Positions 47,258 to 56,549 of a stretch of DNA of 64,000 bases are shown here, piece after piece. The position numbers and the translations under genes were made by a program. The notes below the pieces were generated by a model. The model was given only the letters and a program-made list of their open reading frames with translations, did no database searches and was not told where the DNA came from. How positions within the stretch are numbered: position 1 is the first letter of the stretch; every line of letters begins with the position of its first letter. Source of the DNA: a virus; IMG/VR virus record IMGVR_UViG_3300037225_001477, positions 45,502 to 109,501 of that record; one strand, written 5' to 3'.

Positions 47258-47734
47258 TTATAGCCCCGGCTTATACGCATCAAAAATAGTTTTAGTAATA
47301 CTCAACTGAAAATCTAATGCGTTTATCTTATCATTTAGTGTAAGTAGGCTTTTACCTACTTCCTCAATATTTGTAGCATTGATTATTATACTACCATATT
47401 CCTTTCGTAGAGAATTTATATCCTCTTCTAATAACATCATACCCTCAAAAAATTTTATAAGATGCTCTCTACCCACCTGTATTGTTGCTTTCATGTTTCG
47501 TTCCTTTATTGTTTCTGTTATAATTTTTTCTAAATATATATTATATTCAGGAGACTCAGCAAATGAACCTGGGCTTGCTTGGGTAAGAATAGTGATGGGT
47601 TGAGATAAAGTTTCAGCCATCATTTTATCTTTAGCTATTTGAGGAATCTGGGGAGTGTATACTCCTACTAACGCCTTTCCTTGAGCATAAGTGATAAGCT
47701 GATTTATTTTATTTATAACTAAATCATCTTCCAT
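47258..47734 (-). CDS. Hypothetical helical protein
   Basis: 158 residues, ATG 47734 overlapping the recombinase stop (TAATG). Predominantly helical; no motif recognised. Its position between recombinase and mediator genes suggests a role in recombination or replication. Confidence 0.5.
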   Translation of the reverse strand: MEDDLVINKINQLITYAQGKALVGVYTPQIPQIAKDKMMAETLSQPITILTQASPGSFAESPEYNIYLEKIITETIKERNMKATIQVGREHLIKFFEGMMLLEEDINSLRKEYGSIIINATNIEEVGKSLLTLNDKINALDFQLSITKTIFDAYKPGL

Positions 47735-48828
47735 TAATCCTCCTCAGGGATTTCCTCATCGTCTTCCTCTTCAGCAGTTTCTCCTTCATCCAACACATTA
47801 TAAGTAGAGAAAAGTCCATTTACTTGTTTTTTAGCTTCCTCAAACTTTTCTGGTTGTTCATAGAGTAAAGGCAATATCTTATCCACCCCTTGAACTTTGA
47901 GTCCATACTCATCAGAATAATACCAGCCACCCTTCTTCTCTATTAACCCTAACTGAATCATGAATTCTATATATTCAAAATCGGAATTAAAACCAGAAGC
48001 ATAATACAAGTCTAAAGAGGCTGAACGCTTAGGGTATCCTATCTTAGATTTTGTATTCTTTATAGTTATTTTATTACCTATAACCTCTTTGCCATTTAGT
48101 ATATCTTCACCTTTAGATAATCTAGCTCGCCACGATGCGTAGAATCGTGGTGCATATCCGCAACCGGAAGGCGCATCTTTAGACTGATGCCCAAAAGCAC
48201 CAATACGTGCTCTCATTTGAGTTAGCATTATCATTGGAGTATCAAATCTAAACATATATGGATTCAGTTTTTTCATACCATCTCCAAACATTTTAGCAGC
48301 ACCACCAAAAGAAGCCTTACCCGCATCATCCTCCATTGCTGCTTTTGTTGCTATTGTAGAGGTAGAATCAAATATGATTAATCCTATTTCTCCTGTTTTA
48401 GTCAAATCTTCCATAATAGTGAATGCCTCTTCACCATTAAGAGGATGAATCAAAATGAATTTATCATCATTAGTATCTAGCCCTACATTTTCTGCATACT
48501 TTCTATCAAAGGTGTGCTCTGAATCTACATATAAAACTATTCTTTGTCCTTCCTTATCAGTTCTTTTCTGTATCTGTCCACCAATATAAGAACTGAATAT
48601 GGATTTTCCACTACTTTCACTACCATATAGTTCTATGGACCTATTCAAAGGATACCCACCACCAAAAATATAGTTTGCTTTAGGGGAATTTAATATCACC
48701 CTATGAATAGTCCCCGCCTCCTCTATAGAAGGTAAAGATTTTCCATATGTTACTCGTAAATCAGTAATAGTTTTAAGAATTTGTGATGTCTGCTTTTCTT
48801 CTTCAGTCTGTTCTTTGCGTTTAGCCAT
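47734..48828 (-). CDS. RecA/UvsX-type recombinase
   Basis: 364 residues, ATG 48828. Walker A GSESSGKS at 69-76, catalytic Glu in DSEHTF (~103-107), Walker B LIIFDSTS, L1/L2 regions (FGGAAKMFGDGMKK; ITIKNTKSKIG). Acidic C-terminus (EEEDDEEIPEED), as in RecA-type proteins. Catalyses strand exchange in phage recombination-dependent replication and repair. Confidence 0.9.
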   Translation of the reverse strand: MAKRKEQTEEEKQTSQILKTITDLRVTYGKSLPSIEEAGTIHRVILNSPKANYIFGGGYPLNRSIELYGSESSGKSIFSSYIGGQIQKRTDKEGQRIVLYVDSEHTFDRKYAENVGLDTNDDKFILIHPLNGEEAFTIMEDLTKTGEIGLIIFDSTSTIATKAAMEDDAGKASFGGAAKMFGDGMKKLNPYMFRFDTPMIMLTQMRARIGAFGHQSKDAPSGCGYAPRFYASWRARLSKGEDILNGKEVIGNKITIKNTKSKIGYPKRSASLDLYYASGFNSDFEYIEFMIQLGLIEKKGGWYYSDEYGLKVQGVDKILPLLYEQPEKFEEAKKQVNGLFSTYNVLDEGETAEEEDDEEIPEED

Positions 48829-49586
48829 TATTTCTCCTCATACTTCTCTCCTTCTATATCAAACTCATTATAAATGAGTCTATCTAAAAATGCTAGTTCT
48901 GGTGTCTTTCTATCATAGGTAATAAAATTATATATAGTTTTAGGCTGATCAAGATACATAAAGTCATGTAATATAGTATAATTAAATAATTTTTTATTAT
49001 ACTTTACTCTCCAATAATTACGTAATTCCCCATAAAGGGCTGTATTCCATTCAAAGCCCCCTTTAGCTTTCATATAGTCCTGCCATACATACATAAACCA
49101 TAATAATTGCTTTGGGATATTACCACCACGTTCTTGAGTTAGTTTCCAGGAGAATATTAGAGCTGAATTCAATTCCTTGTAAAACTTATCTTGCTGAATT
49201 TTCTTCTCTTCCCTAGACACTATATATTTCTTAGGAACAGGGGTTTCCATTATAATGAGAATATTTTCAGTATGAATTTTAAAATATCGTTTAGGGGGAG
49301 ACCCTGATATTCGTACTGAAAGTAAATGTTTACTTTCTAGCCCTTTTATTGCCGAGCGCTGGTAATATTCACTAATACCACATAGTTTTTCTAAGTCGTC
49401 TATTGTTTGAAAAAAATAACCATCAGAGGTGAGTAATTTACAATCATAAAAATATTTATAGAATGATAAAAATTTAGATAAAATAATAGCCTCATAGGCA
49501 TTTCCTCCTAATCCTCGTAACATTCTATCATTTATCAATGTATATGCAGATGAACTTAAATTAGATACAATATCTTCATTAGTCAT
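48828..49586 (-). CDS. Winged-helix replication protein (replisome organiser type)
   Basis: 252 residues, ATG 49586. Residues ~25-105 form a winged helix: GGNAYEAIILSKFLSFYKYF, FFQTIDDLEKLCGISEYYQR, KGLESKHLLSVRI. This pattern is seen in phage replication initiation/organiser proteins related to DnaD and lambda O-type modules. The C-terminal half is helical and aromatic. Sits between clamp-loader and recombinase genes in an unbroken operon. Confidence 0.65.
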   Translation of the reverse strand: MTNEDIVSNLSSSAYTLINDRMLRGLGGNAYEAIILSKFLSFYKYFYDCKLLTSDGYFFQTIDDLEKLCGISEYYQRSAIKGLESKHLLSVRISGSPPKRYFKIHTENILIIMETPVPKKYIVSREEKKIQQDKFYKELNSALIFSWKLTQERGGNIPKQLLWFMYVWQDYMKAKGGFEWNTALYGELRNYWRVKYNKKLFNYTILHDFMYLDQPKTIYNFITYDRKTPELAFLDRLIYNEFDIEGEKYEEK

Positions 49587-50616
49587 TAAACCTCCTCACA
49601 ACTTTTTTCTCTTCCATTGGATGACTTAGTATAAATTGAGTAAACTTACTTATGATATAGGATTTTCTCAAGAAGGGCTGGGAAGAAATATCATCAAAAA
49701 CCTGTAATAGATCATTGTATCTAGAATTAGGATAAACAGCATAAGTAGTTTTAGATAGCATATTATAAGTATAGTCAAAAATACTTATAAAGTCAACCTC
49801 TTCAAAAGCATTAAAGAATTTAGTGTCTCCATTTACTAATAATTCAATAAGATTAAATGTTTGTCGTTCATCTATTATCCCTACATTCTGTTGTATTAAC
49901 TCTAACGTCCAATATTCCCCTATTAGACATTTATCTAATGCCTGTACTGCTGCTCGTAAAGAGCCTTCCGAAGATTCCGCAATTGCCTTCAGTCCCTCTA
50001 CCTTGAAAGAATTAGGAATAGTATCAGATTCCCATAGATTCTTTTTTTCTAATATAGACTTTAACGCATACATTATATTTATTACAGTAAATCTTTGTAG
50101 ATTAAAGACTTGGCATCTACTCTGAATTTCCATAGGTAATCCAGTACTAACCATAGATAGCAGAATAAAATATACATTATCTTTAGGCTTCTCTAGCACT
50201 TTTAATAAGGCTGATTTTGCTTTTGCTGATAGTTGATCTGATTCCTCAATAATAATAATAGTATTATTATCATACATAGGAGATATATTTATGGCTGATG
50301 TTATATCAATCACATCGTCTTTTCCTGATTGAGAGCCATCAAGCCTATGTGTATCTCTATGAAAATCTTCACTTTTAATAGACTTACATGATGGGCATTC
50401 ACCACAAGGATTTCCTTCAATATCCGGGGATTGACAATTTATAGCCATGGCTATAATTTGTGCTATAGTTGTTTTGCCTGTGCCTGTAGGCCCTTTTAGT
50501 AACATAGCCTGTGGCCAGTGGTGTGTAGATTGCTGATGTAGAAGTTCTTTAATAACATTATTCTGACCAAAGACATCTTTCAAAAGCCGAGGACGTTGAG
50601 ATATTGATAGTTGCAT
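49579..50616 (-). CDS. Clamp-loader subunit, DnaX (gamma/tau)-like AAA+ ATPase
   Basis: 345 residues, ATG 50616. Starts RPRLLKDVFGQNNVIKEL, Walker A GPTGTGKT at 42-49, four-Cys zinc module (C61, C71, C74, C77), Walker B IIIEE (~121-125), and sensor/Arg-finger region SRC (~166-168): the canonical DnaX layout. C-terminal collar domain present but no tau extension. Loads a sliding clamp for the replicative polymerase; no clamp gene is seen in this window. Confidence 0.9.
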   Translation of the reverse strand: MQLSISQRPRLLKDVFGQNNVIKELLHQQSTHHWPQAMLLKGPTGTGKTTIAQIIAMAINCQSPDIEGNPCGECPSCKSIKSEDFHRDTHRLDGSQSGKDDVIDITSAINISPMYDNNTIIIIEESDQLSAKAKSALLKVLEKPKDNVYFILLSMVSTGLPMEIQSRCQVFNLQRFTVINIMYALKSILEKKNLWESDTIPNSFKVEGLKAIAESSEGSLRAAVQALDKCLIGEYWTLELIQQNVGIIDERQTFNLIELLVNGDTKFFNAFEEVDFISIFDYTYNMLSKTTYAVYPNSRYNDLLQVFDDISSQPFLRKSYIISKFTQFILSHPMEEKKVVRRFND

Positions 50617-50633
50617 TGGAGCCTCTAGAGAGG

Positions 50634-50662
50634 AGAATACAACAAAAAAAAGGAAAAGTCAA
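50634..50662 (-). promoter_or_regulatory. sigma70-type promoter TTGACT-17-TATTCT
   Basis: -35 50662-50657, -10 50639-50634, 17-bp spacer; starts the replication operon directly behind the hub gene. Confidence 0.75.
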
Positions 50663-51994
50663 CTAGTCCGTAGGAGCAGTAAATAGTAGGGATACAGTGT
50701 CAGGGTCAGTATAACTTAAACATGAAGTTTCTAGGGTAAGCTCTGTTCTACATACAATACCTTGAAATACATGAGTTACTTCTGAAATAATATAGTCTTT
50801 TTGGGTAAACAGGGAAGAGCTAGTTTGATCTTTTGTTAATAAATTCAGATTACACAATCGCCCTGCTTTAACAAATAAATTTGGCATACAAATTAAAGTA
50901 AATTTATGGGCATCTCGAAGGTCTTTATTATACTCATTGAACTTCATAGACTGTATATCATCAAAATCATGCATAGTATCATCAATGTATAGTTTAGTTA
51001 TAGCACCCATACCTTTATTTTTATTTACATAGCTGAAGCTATTAGCCTTATCATATCCTAATATAGGTAGCATAGGCGTATCATAATAAGATTTTATATA
51101 TGTTTTTTGCCTACCGAAATAAGCTAAAGCTGGAGATAAAACATCCCATAGGTTTTGTTTATTCCCTTTATTTATTTTTAATATATTACTATTAGGAAAT
51201 ATCATTAATTTTATTAAATTTGGGTCCGCCATCCAGTCTGCATATGCTGAAAATTGGGGATCAGAATAATCAATAGCTATATAAGTATCAAGCCCGGCCA
51301 TATCGCTAAAACAGCATATATCAAAGACATTATCTATATTAGTAAACATAAAAGAAGAACTATTACCAATACCTCTATAGTATTTTCGCAATCGAATATC
51401 TATAAAATCTCCTTGTTTCATCATAGTACGGTAACGATTAGCAGGGGGGTCTGCTGAAGAAGAGGATACTCTATTTCCTAGAGCACTGATGTTCGTTCCT
51501 CCTATTCTTAAATCTGATAGAGCACTACTACCATATAAATTATCATTTGTAAATATCTGTGAAACAATGGAAGGTATGTTACCATAATAAGTATGGGAAT
51601 CTAAATATTGTTGAAAATACCAAGGAGAGATTAAGGTAAGACTAAACTGATTACCTAATGTAGTAGCAGATAATCCTGCTCCCGATTGTATTGATAATAC
51701 ACATAGGGTTAGTTCAACGGAGTCATTTGACATGGCAGGGAAAAAGGTAAATTTAATAGGACTACCAATAGTAATATTATTTTGAGATACAATATCTAAC
51801 AAGTCAGAAGAAGCTGTAAACCCCCATTCTGCCATTAAATAGGTGTTATAGGCACTTACTTGTAGTATCAATTTATTTGTAGCAGTATCTATATTGCTTA
51901 AAGTAGTGAGGTCGCCAGAGGATAATAATAATTGTGCTATCCAAGGAATTTGAGACTGTATAGCCCCTGTACTACCACTATATTCATCAGGCAT
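50663..51994 (-). CDS. Baseplate hub protein (gp27/gpD-like)
   Basis: 443 residues, ATG 51994, one-base overlap with the upstream gene. Beta-rich N-terminal domain, then TLISPWYFQQYLDSHTYYG and IPSIVSQIFTNDNLYG, the 'late control' helix pattern of hub proteins in contractile tails. A later beta-barrel part (IYDDTMHDF ... FVKAGRLCNLNLL) follows. Expected to form the trimer that joins tube and spike. Confidence 0.65.
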   Translation of the reverse strand: MPDEYSGSTGAIQSQIPWIAQLLLSSGDLTTLSNIDTATNKLILQVSAYNTYLMAEWGFTASSDLLDIVSQNNITIGSPIKFTFFPAMSNDSVELTLCVLSIQSGAGLSATTLGNQFSLTLISPWYFQQYLDSHTYYGNIPSIVSQIFTNDNLYGSSALSDLRIGGTNISALGNRVSSSSADPPANRYRTMMKQGDFIDIRLRKYYRGIGNSSSFMFTNIDNVFDICCFSDMAGLDTYIAIDYSDPQFSAYADWMADPNLIKLMIFPNSNILKINKGNKQNLWDVLSPALAYFGRQKTYIKSYYDTPMLPILGYDKANSFSYVNKNKGMGAITKLYIDDTMHDFDDIQSMKFNEYNKDLRDAHKFTLICMPNLFVKAGRLCNLNLLTKDQTSSSLFTQKDYIISEVTHVFQGIVCRTELTLETSCLSYTDPDTVSLLFTAPTD

Positions 51995-52311
51995 TATACT
52001 TTTCCTTGTGAGGCTATGAAAGAATTAAGATCGCTTAACACTGGGAACTTAATTTGTGTTTCTTCATAAAGCAAAGATACATGAAAAACATTACATACAT
52101 TAAATACTATATCATCGTTATTCGCAGAACCATAGTATGCTTGACAAAATATATAAGGTTTTTGTTGTAATTGTGAATTAGGAACAACAATATAGGGAGG
52201 ATTAGCATAAGTAAAATCTCCAAAGTTAACAGATAATGTATCAGGATAATTCTGAGAGTCTACAGAATCACTCGTAACCCCTGCATTCATTAAATCATAG
52301 CGAGACTGCAT
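51994..52311 (-). CDS. Possible LysM/tail-protein-X or gp53-like baseplate protein
   Basis: 105 residues, ATG 52311. The segment IFCQAYYGSANNDDIVFNVCNVFHVSLLYEETQIKFP follows the 'iA...YG...w..i...N.i..p..l..G..i.iP' pattern of small baseplate proteins. Location between tail-tube-like and hub genes fits. Assignment by pattern only. Confidence 0.45.
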   Translation of the reverse strand: MQSRYDLMNAGVTSDSVDSQNYPDTLSVNFGDFTYANPPYIVVPNSQLQQKPYIFCQAYYGSANNDDIVFNVCNVFHVSLLYEETQIKFPVLSDLNSFIASQGKV

Positions 52312-53150
52312 TATTTACTCCTATATAAATTTGTAAAATCAGAGCTTGTAAGTATATCCTGAGTTTTAAAAGTTAAATTTAAATCTCCCGAGATAGGGTA
52401 GGAAGAACTTTCAAGGGTGCTTGAGAATGCATAAGATGCTTGAGTACAATTTAAATTTGTATACCCCATATACCTATTAAATCTAGTTCCGTTACCCCCT
52501 GATGCCCACCCAAACTCTACTTTCCACATCCCTCCACCAAAAAGAATATTAGAAGCAGTAGTTCCTATCTTTACTGCTACTCCGTTTTGATTTTTAGACT
52601 GAGCAGCTGTAGCGTCCTGCCCTATAGTCTGTAAGCTCTTCCCAACAGTTCCTGATGCTAGTCCCATTCCCACAAGACTCCCTGCAAAAAGAGCAAAGCA
52701 ATCTATAGCATTTGGACCTGGAGCAGTTAAAATAGGACCTATATCATAAGGCACAGTACATGACATTATATTCATAATAGGAACAAATACTTCTGATTTA
52801 GCATCCCAAGCATTATTCATCCCCCTGAAGAATTTTAATTTTATAGAAAACGTAGCAGGTTCCTCTCCTGCCCATGCTTGAGAATAGTATAGCTTAGTAA
52901 ATATTTTAATACCAAACATATCAGATAAAAATTCAACACCCTTGAGAACTTTTCCTGCTGTGGTGCTTACTGTTTCTGTTAAGTTTTCTACCATTTCTCC
53001 TAATGCTTCGTAAGCCTCTTTAATAGGCATTCTATATTGTTGCTCTACAGATATACCATTTTCTCCCTCATAAGGGACATACCACTCCACCGCCTTCCCT
53101 GAAGGGGAGCTTGATTTAGATAGATGTATATAACTTCCACTTAAATTCAT
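52311..53150 (-). CDS. Baseplate/tail-tube-associated structural protein
   Basis: 279 residues, ATG 53150. N-terminal beta part, an amphipathic helical centre (LGEMVENLTETVSTTAGKVL), a membrane-like Gly/Ala stretch and a C-terminal beta domain (MWKVEFGWASGGNGTRFNRY). Position directly after the tape measure and before the hub matches T4 gp48/gp54-type tube initiators, but I see no diagnostic motif. Confidence 0.45.
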   Translation of the reverse strand: MNLSGSYIHLSKSSSPSGKAVEWYVPYEGENGISVEQQYRMPIKEAYEALGEMVENLTETVSTTAGKVLKGVEFLSDMFGIKIFTKLYYSQAWAGEEPATFSIKLKFFRGMNNAWDAKSEVFVPIMNIMSCTVPYDIGPILTAPGPNAIDCFALFAGSLVGMGLASGTVGKSLQTIGQDATAAQSKNQNGVAVKIGTTASNILFGGGMWKVEFGWASGGNGTRFNRYMGYTNLNCTQASYAFSSTLESSSYPISGDLNLTFKTQDILTSSDFTNLYRSK

Positions 53151-53152
53151 AA

Positions 53153-54943
53153 TTATACCTTTGCTGGTTCAGGGGGGGCTATTTTATTTGCTTGAACTGT
53201 AGCCTTACTTGAACCTGCTGCTTTAGAATTTTTTAAAATATCATTACCCATATTTGTAGCTTTTAACATTTCTCGTAGGAGTTCATTCTGCTCTTCTAAA
53301 ATAGATGTTGTACTCTTATCTGATGTGCTCATAGCAACATTTGCTAAACTATCTATAAACATATTTAATTTATTAGTATGACTTCTATCTATTACGCTCT
53401 CTCCATCTTGTAAAGTAGCATTAACTTCACCTCCACTATGAAATTTATGAATCGCATTATCCTGTAATACTTGATCAAAAAATGAGGATTCAAAACCTAA
53501 TTTACTATAAAGTTTACGCCCTGATTCACTGTTTTTAATTTTTTGCCATAAATTAGTTTTTTGGCTATCATCATCAAACATAAATTTTGCAGAAGGGGAC
53601 ATACTTGCATTAGATGAATACCAATAATTTCCTTGAGCATCCATCATCCAATAATTACCTGCTTGCTCGGGATTACCTACTCTTCTTTCATCTTCTTTTC
53701 TTTTAGCTTCTTTTGCTTTTAGGATTTCTTGATAAGTATTAATTTCAGACTTACTACCTGTTCCCATAATTGAGTTAGCATTTGATCCACTTATATCTAC
53801 ATCAGCAGCATTACCTGTAGCTATTGCTTTTTGTGCATTAGCCGTTTCAGACATACCAGAACCAGGGGTAGTAGTTATTCCCTTAGCTTTTAATGCTGCG
53901 ATTTGCTCAGGAGTAAGACTTGCTAACGTAGCATCTCTTTCGTGTTGTCTTTTTTTTGTATCAGAAACAGCAGCACTTATTAGTAATGCTAGCCCAGCTA
54001 CGCCAGCAATAATACCTAATGCAGGAAGGGCTACAGCTAATATTCCTGGGAGGGCAGCGCCTATTGCAGTAGCAATTCCTGCACCGGCTAATAATCCTTC
54101 TATTCCTCCTCCCCCTCCCCCAGATTTCCAAGATGCATCTACCTGTGCTTTCCTTTGTATCTCTAGCATTTCTTTCAAATCGTGATGTAATAGTAATGGC
54201 GGGCCTGAAATTAAAAAAGGTAAGTGTGCTACTTCACCAGCAGAAACTTCTTCCTTGCCCTGCCCATAGGCTTCTAGGTGGAGACCTCCACCACCACCTC
54301 TACCACCATTAATTCTATCCATTTTCTTTTGGTAGCGACCTTTTCCTTTTTGAGGAGTAATTCCAGGGAGCCCACCACCACCACCAGAGGATTCATCTCC
54401 TCCACCATTCCCACCTACATTTTCTCCAAAATACCCCTTATCATAATATCCCACAAGGTTTCTATGCCCAATACTATATGCATGATTTATATTTTCTGCG
54501 TTTTCATGGGCTCTTTCTTGCTTAGGCTTAAAGTTTCCACCCAATATTTTTGAGTATATCTCTTCCCCTAGTTTTCCTAAAAAGCCACTATCAACATTTT
54601 TTTGTAAGTCTTTTTTTTGTTGTCTATCTAAAGCAGCATTACCCTTTTTTATTATAGGACTTTCTGCTATGGCTTTCATATACTTTAGCATAGCTTGGAA
54701 ATCTGTACCAAACTTTTCATCAAGTTTATCTTTAGTTTCCTGTCGTTTGAAATAGTCTTCTTGTAGTTTAAACATATTCTTAGCCGCATCTGGTTTCCCT
54801 CCTACAGCTAAAAACATATTTTGCATTATACCTGTATTCGTCTCCATTCTTTTATTGAGTTGAAGTATGGATTTATTTACTTCCTTTAAAAGGTCTTCAG
54901 TGGGGTTTTTTACTTTTGTAATACCACTCGGTATATCACTCAT
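53153..54943 (-). CDS. Tail tape-measure protein
   Basis: 596 residues, ATG 54943. Helical N-terminus, Gly-rich linkers (~175-220 and ~274-281), one long hydrophobic segment (284-327) and the C-terminal motif FHSGGEVNATLQDGESVIDRS typical of tape-measure proteins. The short length implies a short tail (roughly 90 nm at 1.5 Angstrom per residue, if all of it is stretched). Preceded by an overlapping chaperone-type gene pair. Confidence 0.8.
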   Translation of the reverse strand: MSDIPSGITKVKNPTEDLLKEVNKSILQLNKRMETNTGIMQNMFLAVGGKPDAAKNMFKLQEDYFKRQETKDKLDEKFGTDFQAMLKYMKAIAESPIIKKGNAALDRQQKKDLQKNVDSGFLGKLGEEIYSKILGGNFKPKQERAHENAENINHAYSIGHRNLVGYYDKGYFGENVGGNGGGDESSGGGGGLPGITPQKGKGRYQKKMDRINGGRGGGGGLHLEAYGQGKEEVSAGEVAHLPFLISGPPLLLHHDLKEMLEIQRKAQVDASWKSGGGGGGIEGLLAGAGIATAIGAALPGILAVALPALGIIAGVAGLALLISAAVSDTKKRQHERDATLASLTPEQIAALKAKGITTTPGSGMSETANAQKAIATGNAADVDISGSNANSIMGTGSKSEINTYQEILKAKEAKRKEDERRVGNPEQAGNYWMMDAQGNYWYSSNASMSPSAKFMFDDDSQKTNLWQKIKNSESGRKLYSKLGFESSFFDQVLQDNAIHKFHSGGEVNATLQDGESVIDRSHTNKLNMFIDSLANVAMSTSDKSTTSILEEQNELLREMLKATNMGNDILKNSKAAGSSKATVQANKIAPPEPAKV

Positions 54944-54947
54944 TATT

Positions 54948-55103
54948 TTATCCTATAGACATAGTATTTCTATGTCGGGAGTTATACTCCTCTTTTAGAG
55001 TATTATTTAGAAGATTCCATTGGAACATAAAAATATGAAATGGTAATTTCATAAGTGACTCTATTGAATTAGCCGTTCTACTCGTCATAAGATAAATCAT
55101 ATC
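54948..55103 (-). CDS. Downstream half of a tail assembly chaperone pair (overlapping frame)
   Basis: The frame is open from 55178 and overlaps the previous gene in the +1 frame; usable ATGs lie at about 55,103 and 55,085. The unique part (SIESLMKLPFHIFMFQWNLL) resembles short chaperones expressed from a second frame ahead of tape-measure genes. It may be made by reinitiation at these ATGs or by a +1 ribosomal shift; neither has a good ribosome binding site. Confidence 0.5.
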   Translation of the reverse strand, partial: DMIYLMTSRTANSIESLMKLPFHIFMFQWNLLNNTLKEEYNSRHRNTMSIG

Positions 55104-56136
55104 CATCAGGTTCTCTCGACTGTATGGCTTGAATAATATCATATGGTCGAAAAGAATACCTCCTAGTACAGTTCTCACCTGTAATGGGATTTTTTACATG
55201 GATTTCAGGATCAATACCAAATTTCAAAGAATTATAATGCTTATTTATTTTAGCAGATATATTCACATCGAATTCTGGGCGTTTTAGAATTTGTACCTTC
55301 TCACTCAAAGGTAATCCAGATACATCCTCACCATTAAACTCCAATAAGTAAAGAGCTAACGTAGCATCAGCCAAATAGATATTCTTTTGTAGTTCGGCAT
55401 TTTGCCACTCTAGATATTCCATTGTATCAAGATTAGGCAAAGTAGAAAGGTCTCTGTCTTGATCAATATAAGTAGAGTACGTCTCTGATAACCTCTGTAT
55501 CTTTGAATACTTCTTGTCGGATTCTTGAAATTTGTTCTGAACCTCTTTTCTTATAATGAGAACATCTCCATACTTTGGATAAGATATAAACTTTGCTTTT
55601 AGTAGAACCTTCCCTTCTTTATCTTTTTTAGTTATTGTAACAGTTTCCTTTACATTTTCATTTAGGCTATTTATAGTAACACAGGTTCGCAAATCTAAAT
55701 CTATTCGTGGTATCCATAGCCCCTTCTGGAGTTGCTCTATTTTTTTTATATCTCCCTTTTCTTCTAGCCATGTAATATCACTTTCATTCCATGGAAATCG
55801 GACTTCAAAAAGTACGGGAGTAAAATAGTTGGCATATATTTGTACCAAAAGTTCAATAATAGTTTTTTCGGGCCAACTAGCAACGTCAACATCACCATAC
55901 ATAAGGGAATTCAAGACGGCTATAACTCTTTCAGGTAGAATATTCTCAGCAAGCATAGAAAGTGTTAAAATATCTTCAGTATTAAAATTTCTACAATAGA
56001 CTACTTTAGGTACACCTAGTCTTCCATTTGTAGAAAGTTCAATAGGTAGATAAGAGAGGGGAACAGAAGTTACTGGAATAGGAGATATTGGAGTTTTTAG
56101 AGTTTCCCTATCTAAATCTACTAAAGTTGGTTTCAT
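55078..56136 (-). CDS. Tail assembly chaperone / baseplate hub assembly protein (gp26-like)
   Basis: About 352 residues from ATG 56136, which follows AGAGGAG; the longer frame to 56184 would place the late motif inside the coding region. The segment VYCRNFNTEDILTLSMLAEN followed by a helical part and FEVRFPWNESD resembles T4-type hub assembly/gp26 chaperones. The gene lies directly before the tape measure and overlaps a second frame, the usual chaperone arrangement. Confidence 0.55.
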   Translation of the reverse strand: MKPTLVDLDRETLKTPISPIPVTSVPLSYLPIELSTNGRLGVPKVVYCRNFNTEDILTLSMLAENILPERVIAVLNSLMYGDVDVASWPEKTIIELLVQIYANYFTPVLFEVRFPWNESDITWLEEKGDIKKIEQLQKGLWIPRIDLDLRTCVTINSLNENVKETVTITKKDKEGKVLLKAKFISYPKYGDVLIIRKEVQNKFQESDKKYSKIQRLSETYSTYIDQDRDLSTLPNLDTMEYLEWQNAELQKNIYLADATLALYLLEFNGEDVSGLPLSEKVQILKRPEFDVNISAKINKHYNSLKFGIDPEIHVKNPITGENCTRRYSFRPYDIIQAIQSREPDGYDLSYDE

Positions 56137-56147
56137 TTTGTCTCCTC

Positions 56148-56157
56148 TATAATTAGT
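56148..56157 (-). promoter_or_regulatory. Late-promoter-like motif ACTAATTATA
   Basis: Eleven bases upstream of ATG 56136, followed by AGAGGAG; back-to-back with the plus-strand promoter 56178-56206. Confidence 0.6.
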
Positions 56158-56177
56158 AGAATTTTGCTTTTTTCTGC

Positions 56178-56206
56178 TTGACATTATGTATAGTGAATAT
56201 TATACT
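56178..56206 (+). promoter_or_regulatory. sigma70-type promoter TTGACA-17-TATACT
   Basis: -35 56178-56183, -10 56201-56206, 17-bp spacer. Predicted transcription start near 56,213, which rules out an in-frame ATG at 56186 as translation start. Confidence 0.85.
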
Positions 56207-56224
56207 TATAGTAAGAGGAATGAT

Positions 56225-56548
56225 ATGGTAGTTCTAATCTTTATTGTATTACTTATTGGTATCTTTGTTTTCGCCAAGCTGAGGGATAGGAAGGACAGTA
56301 CTGATACTATGTTCCCTCCTCAAGGTAAGGAATATACAAAAAGATTAGAAACGTATATGAAAACAACCCGTTCCGCACTCTTACTCTATGACCAGTCAAA
56401 TCATAGCCCTGAAATAGCTATGCTAACTTTGGAGGCGATGAGAAGAAATCTTATTGATGTAGCTCAAATCATGATGCAGCCCACAGAGGAAGAGCGGGAT
56501 ACTGCTATTGCTACTTTAATAAAACTTGGGTACCATAAAGGAGCGTAA
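56225..56548 (+). CDS. Small membrane-anchored protein, paralogue 1
   Basis: About 107 residues from ATG 56225 (site AAGAGGA at 56213-56219). One N-terminal TM helix (MVVLIFIVLLIGIFVFA), then a soluble helical domain with YMKTTRSALLLYDQSNHSPE and LTLEAMRRNLIDVAQ. Clearly paralogous to the next gene. Function unknown; encoded opposite to the surrounding tail genes from an early promoter, like a moron. Confidence 0.65.
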   Translation: MVVLIFIVLLIGIFVFAKLRDRKDSTDTMFPPQGKEYTKRLETYMKTTRSALLLYDQSNHSPEIAMLTLEAMRRNLIDVAQIMMQPTEEERDTAIATLIKLGYHKGA

Positions 56549-56549
56549 T

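Noticed and set aside
56186-56224. ATG 56186 as start of the first cargo gene
   Set aside because: It lies between the -35 and -10 boxes of the promoter, upstream of the predicted transcription start; ATG 56225 has a good ribosome binding site.
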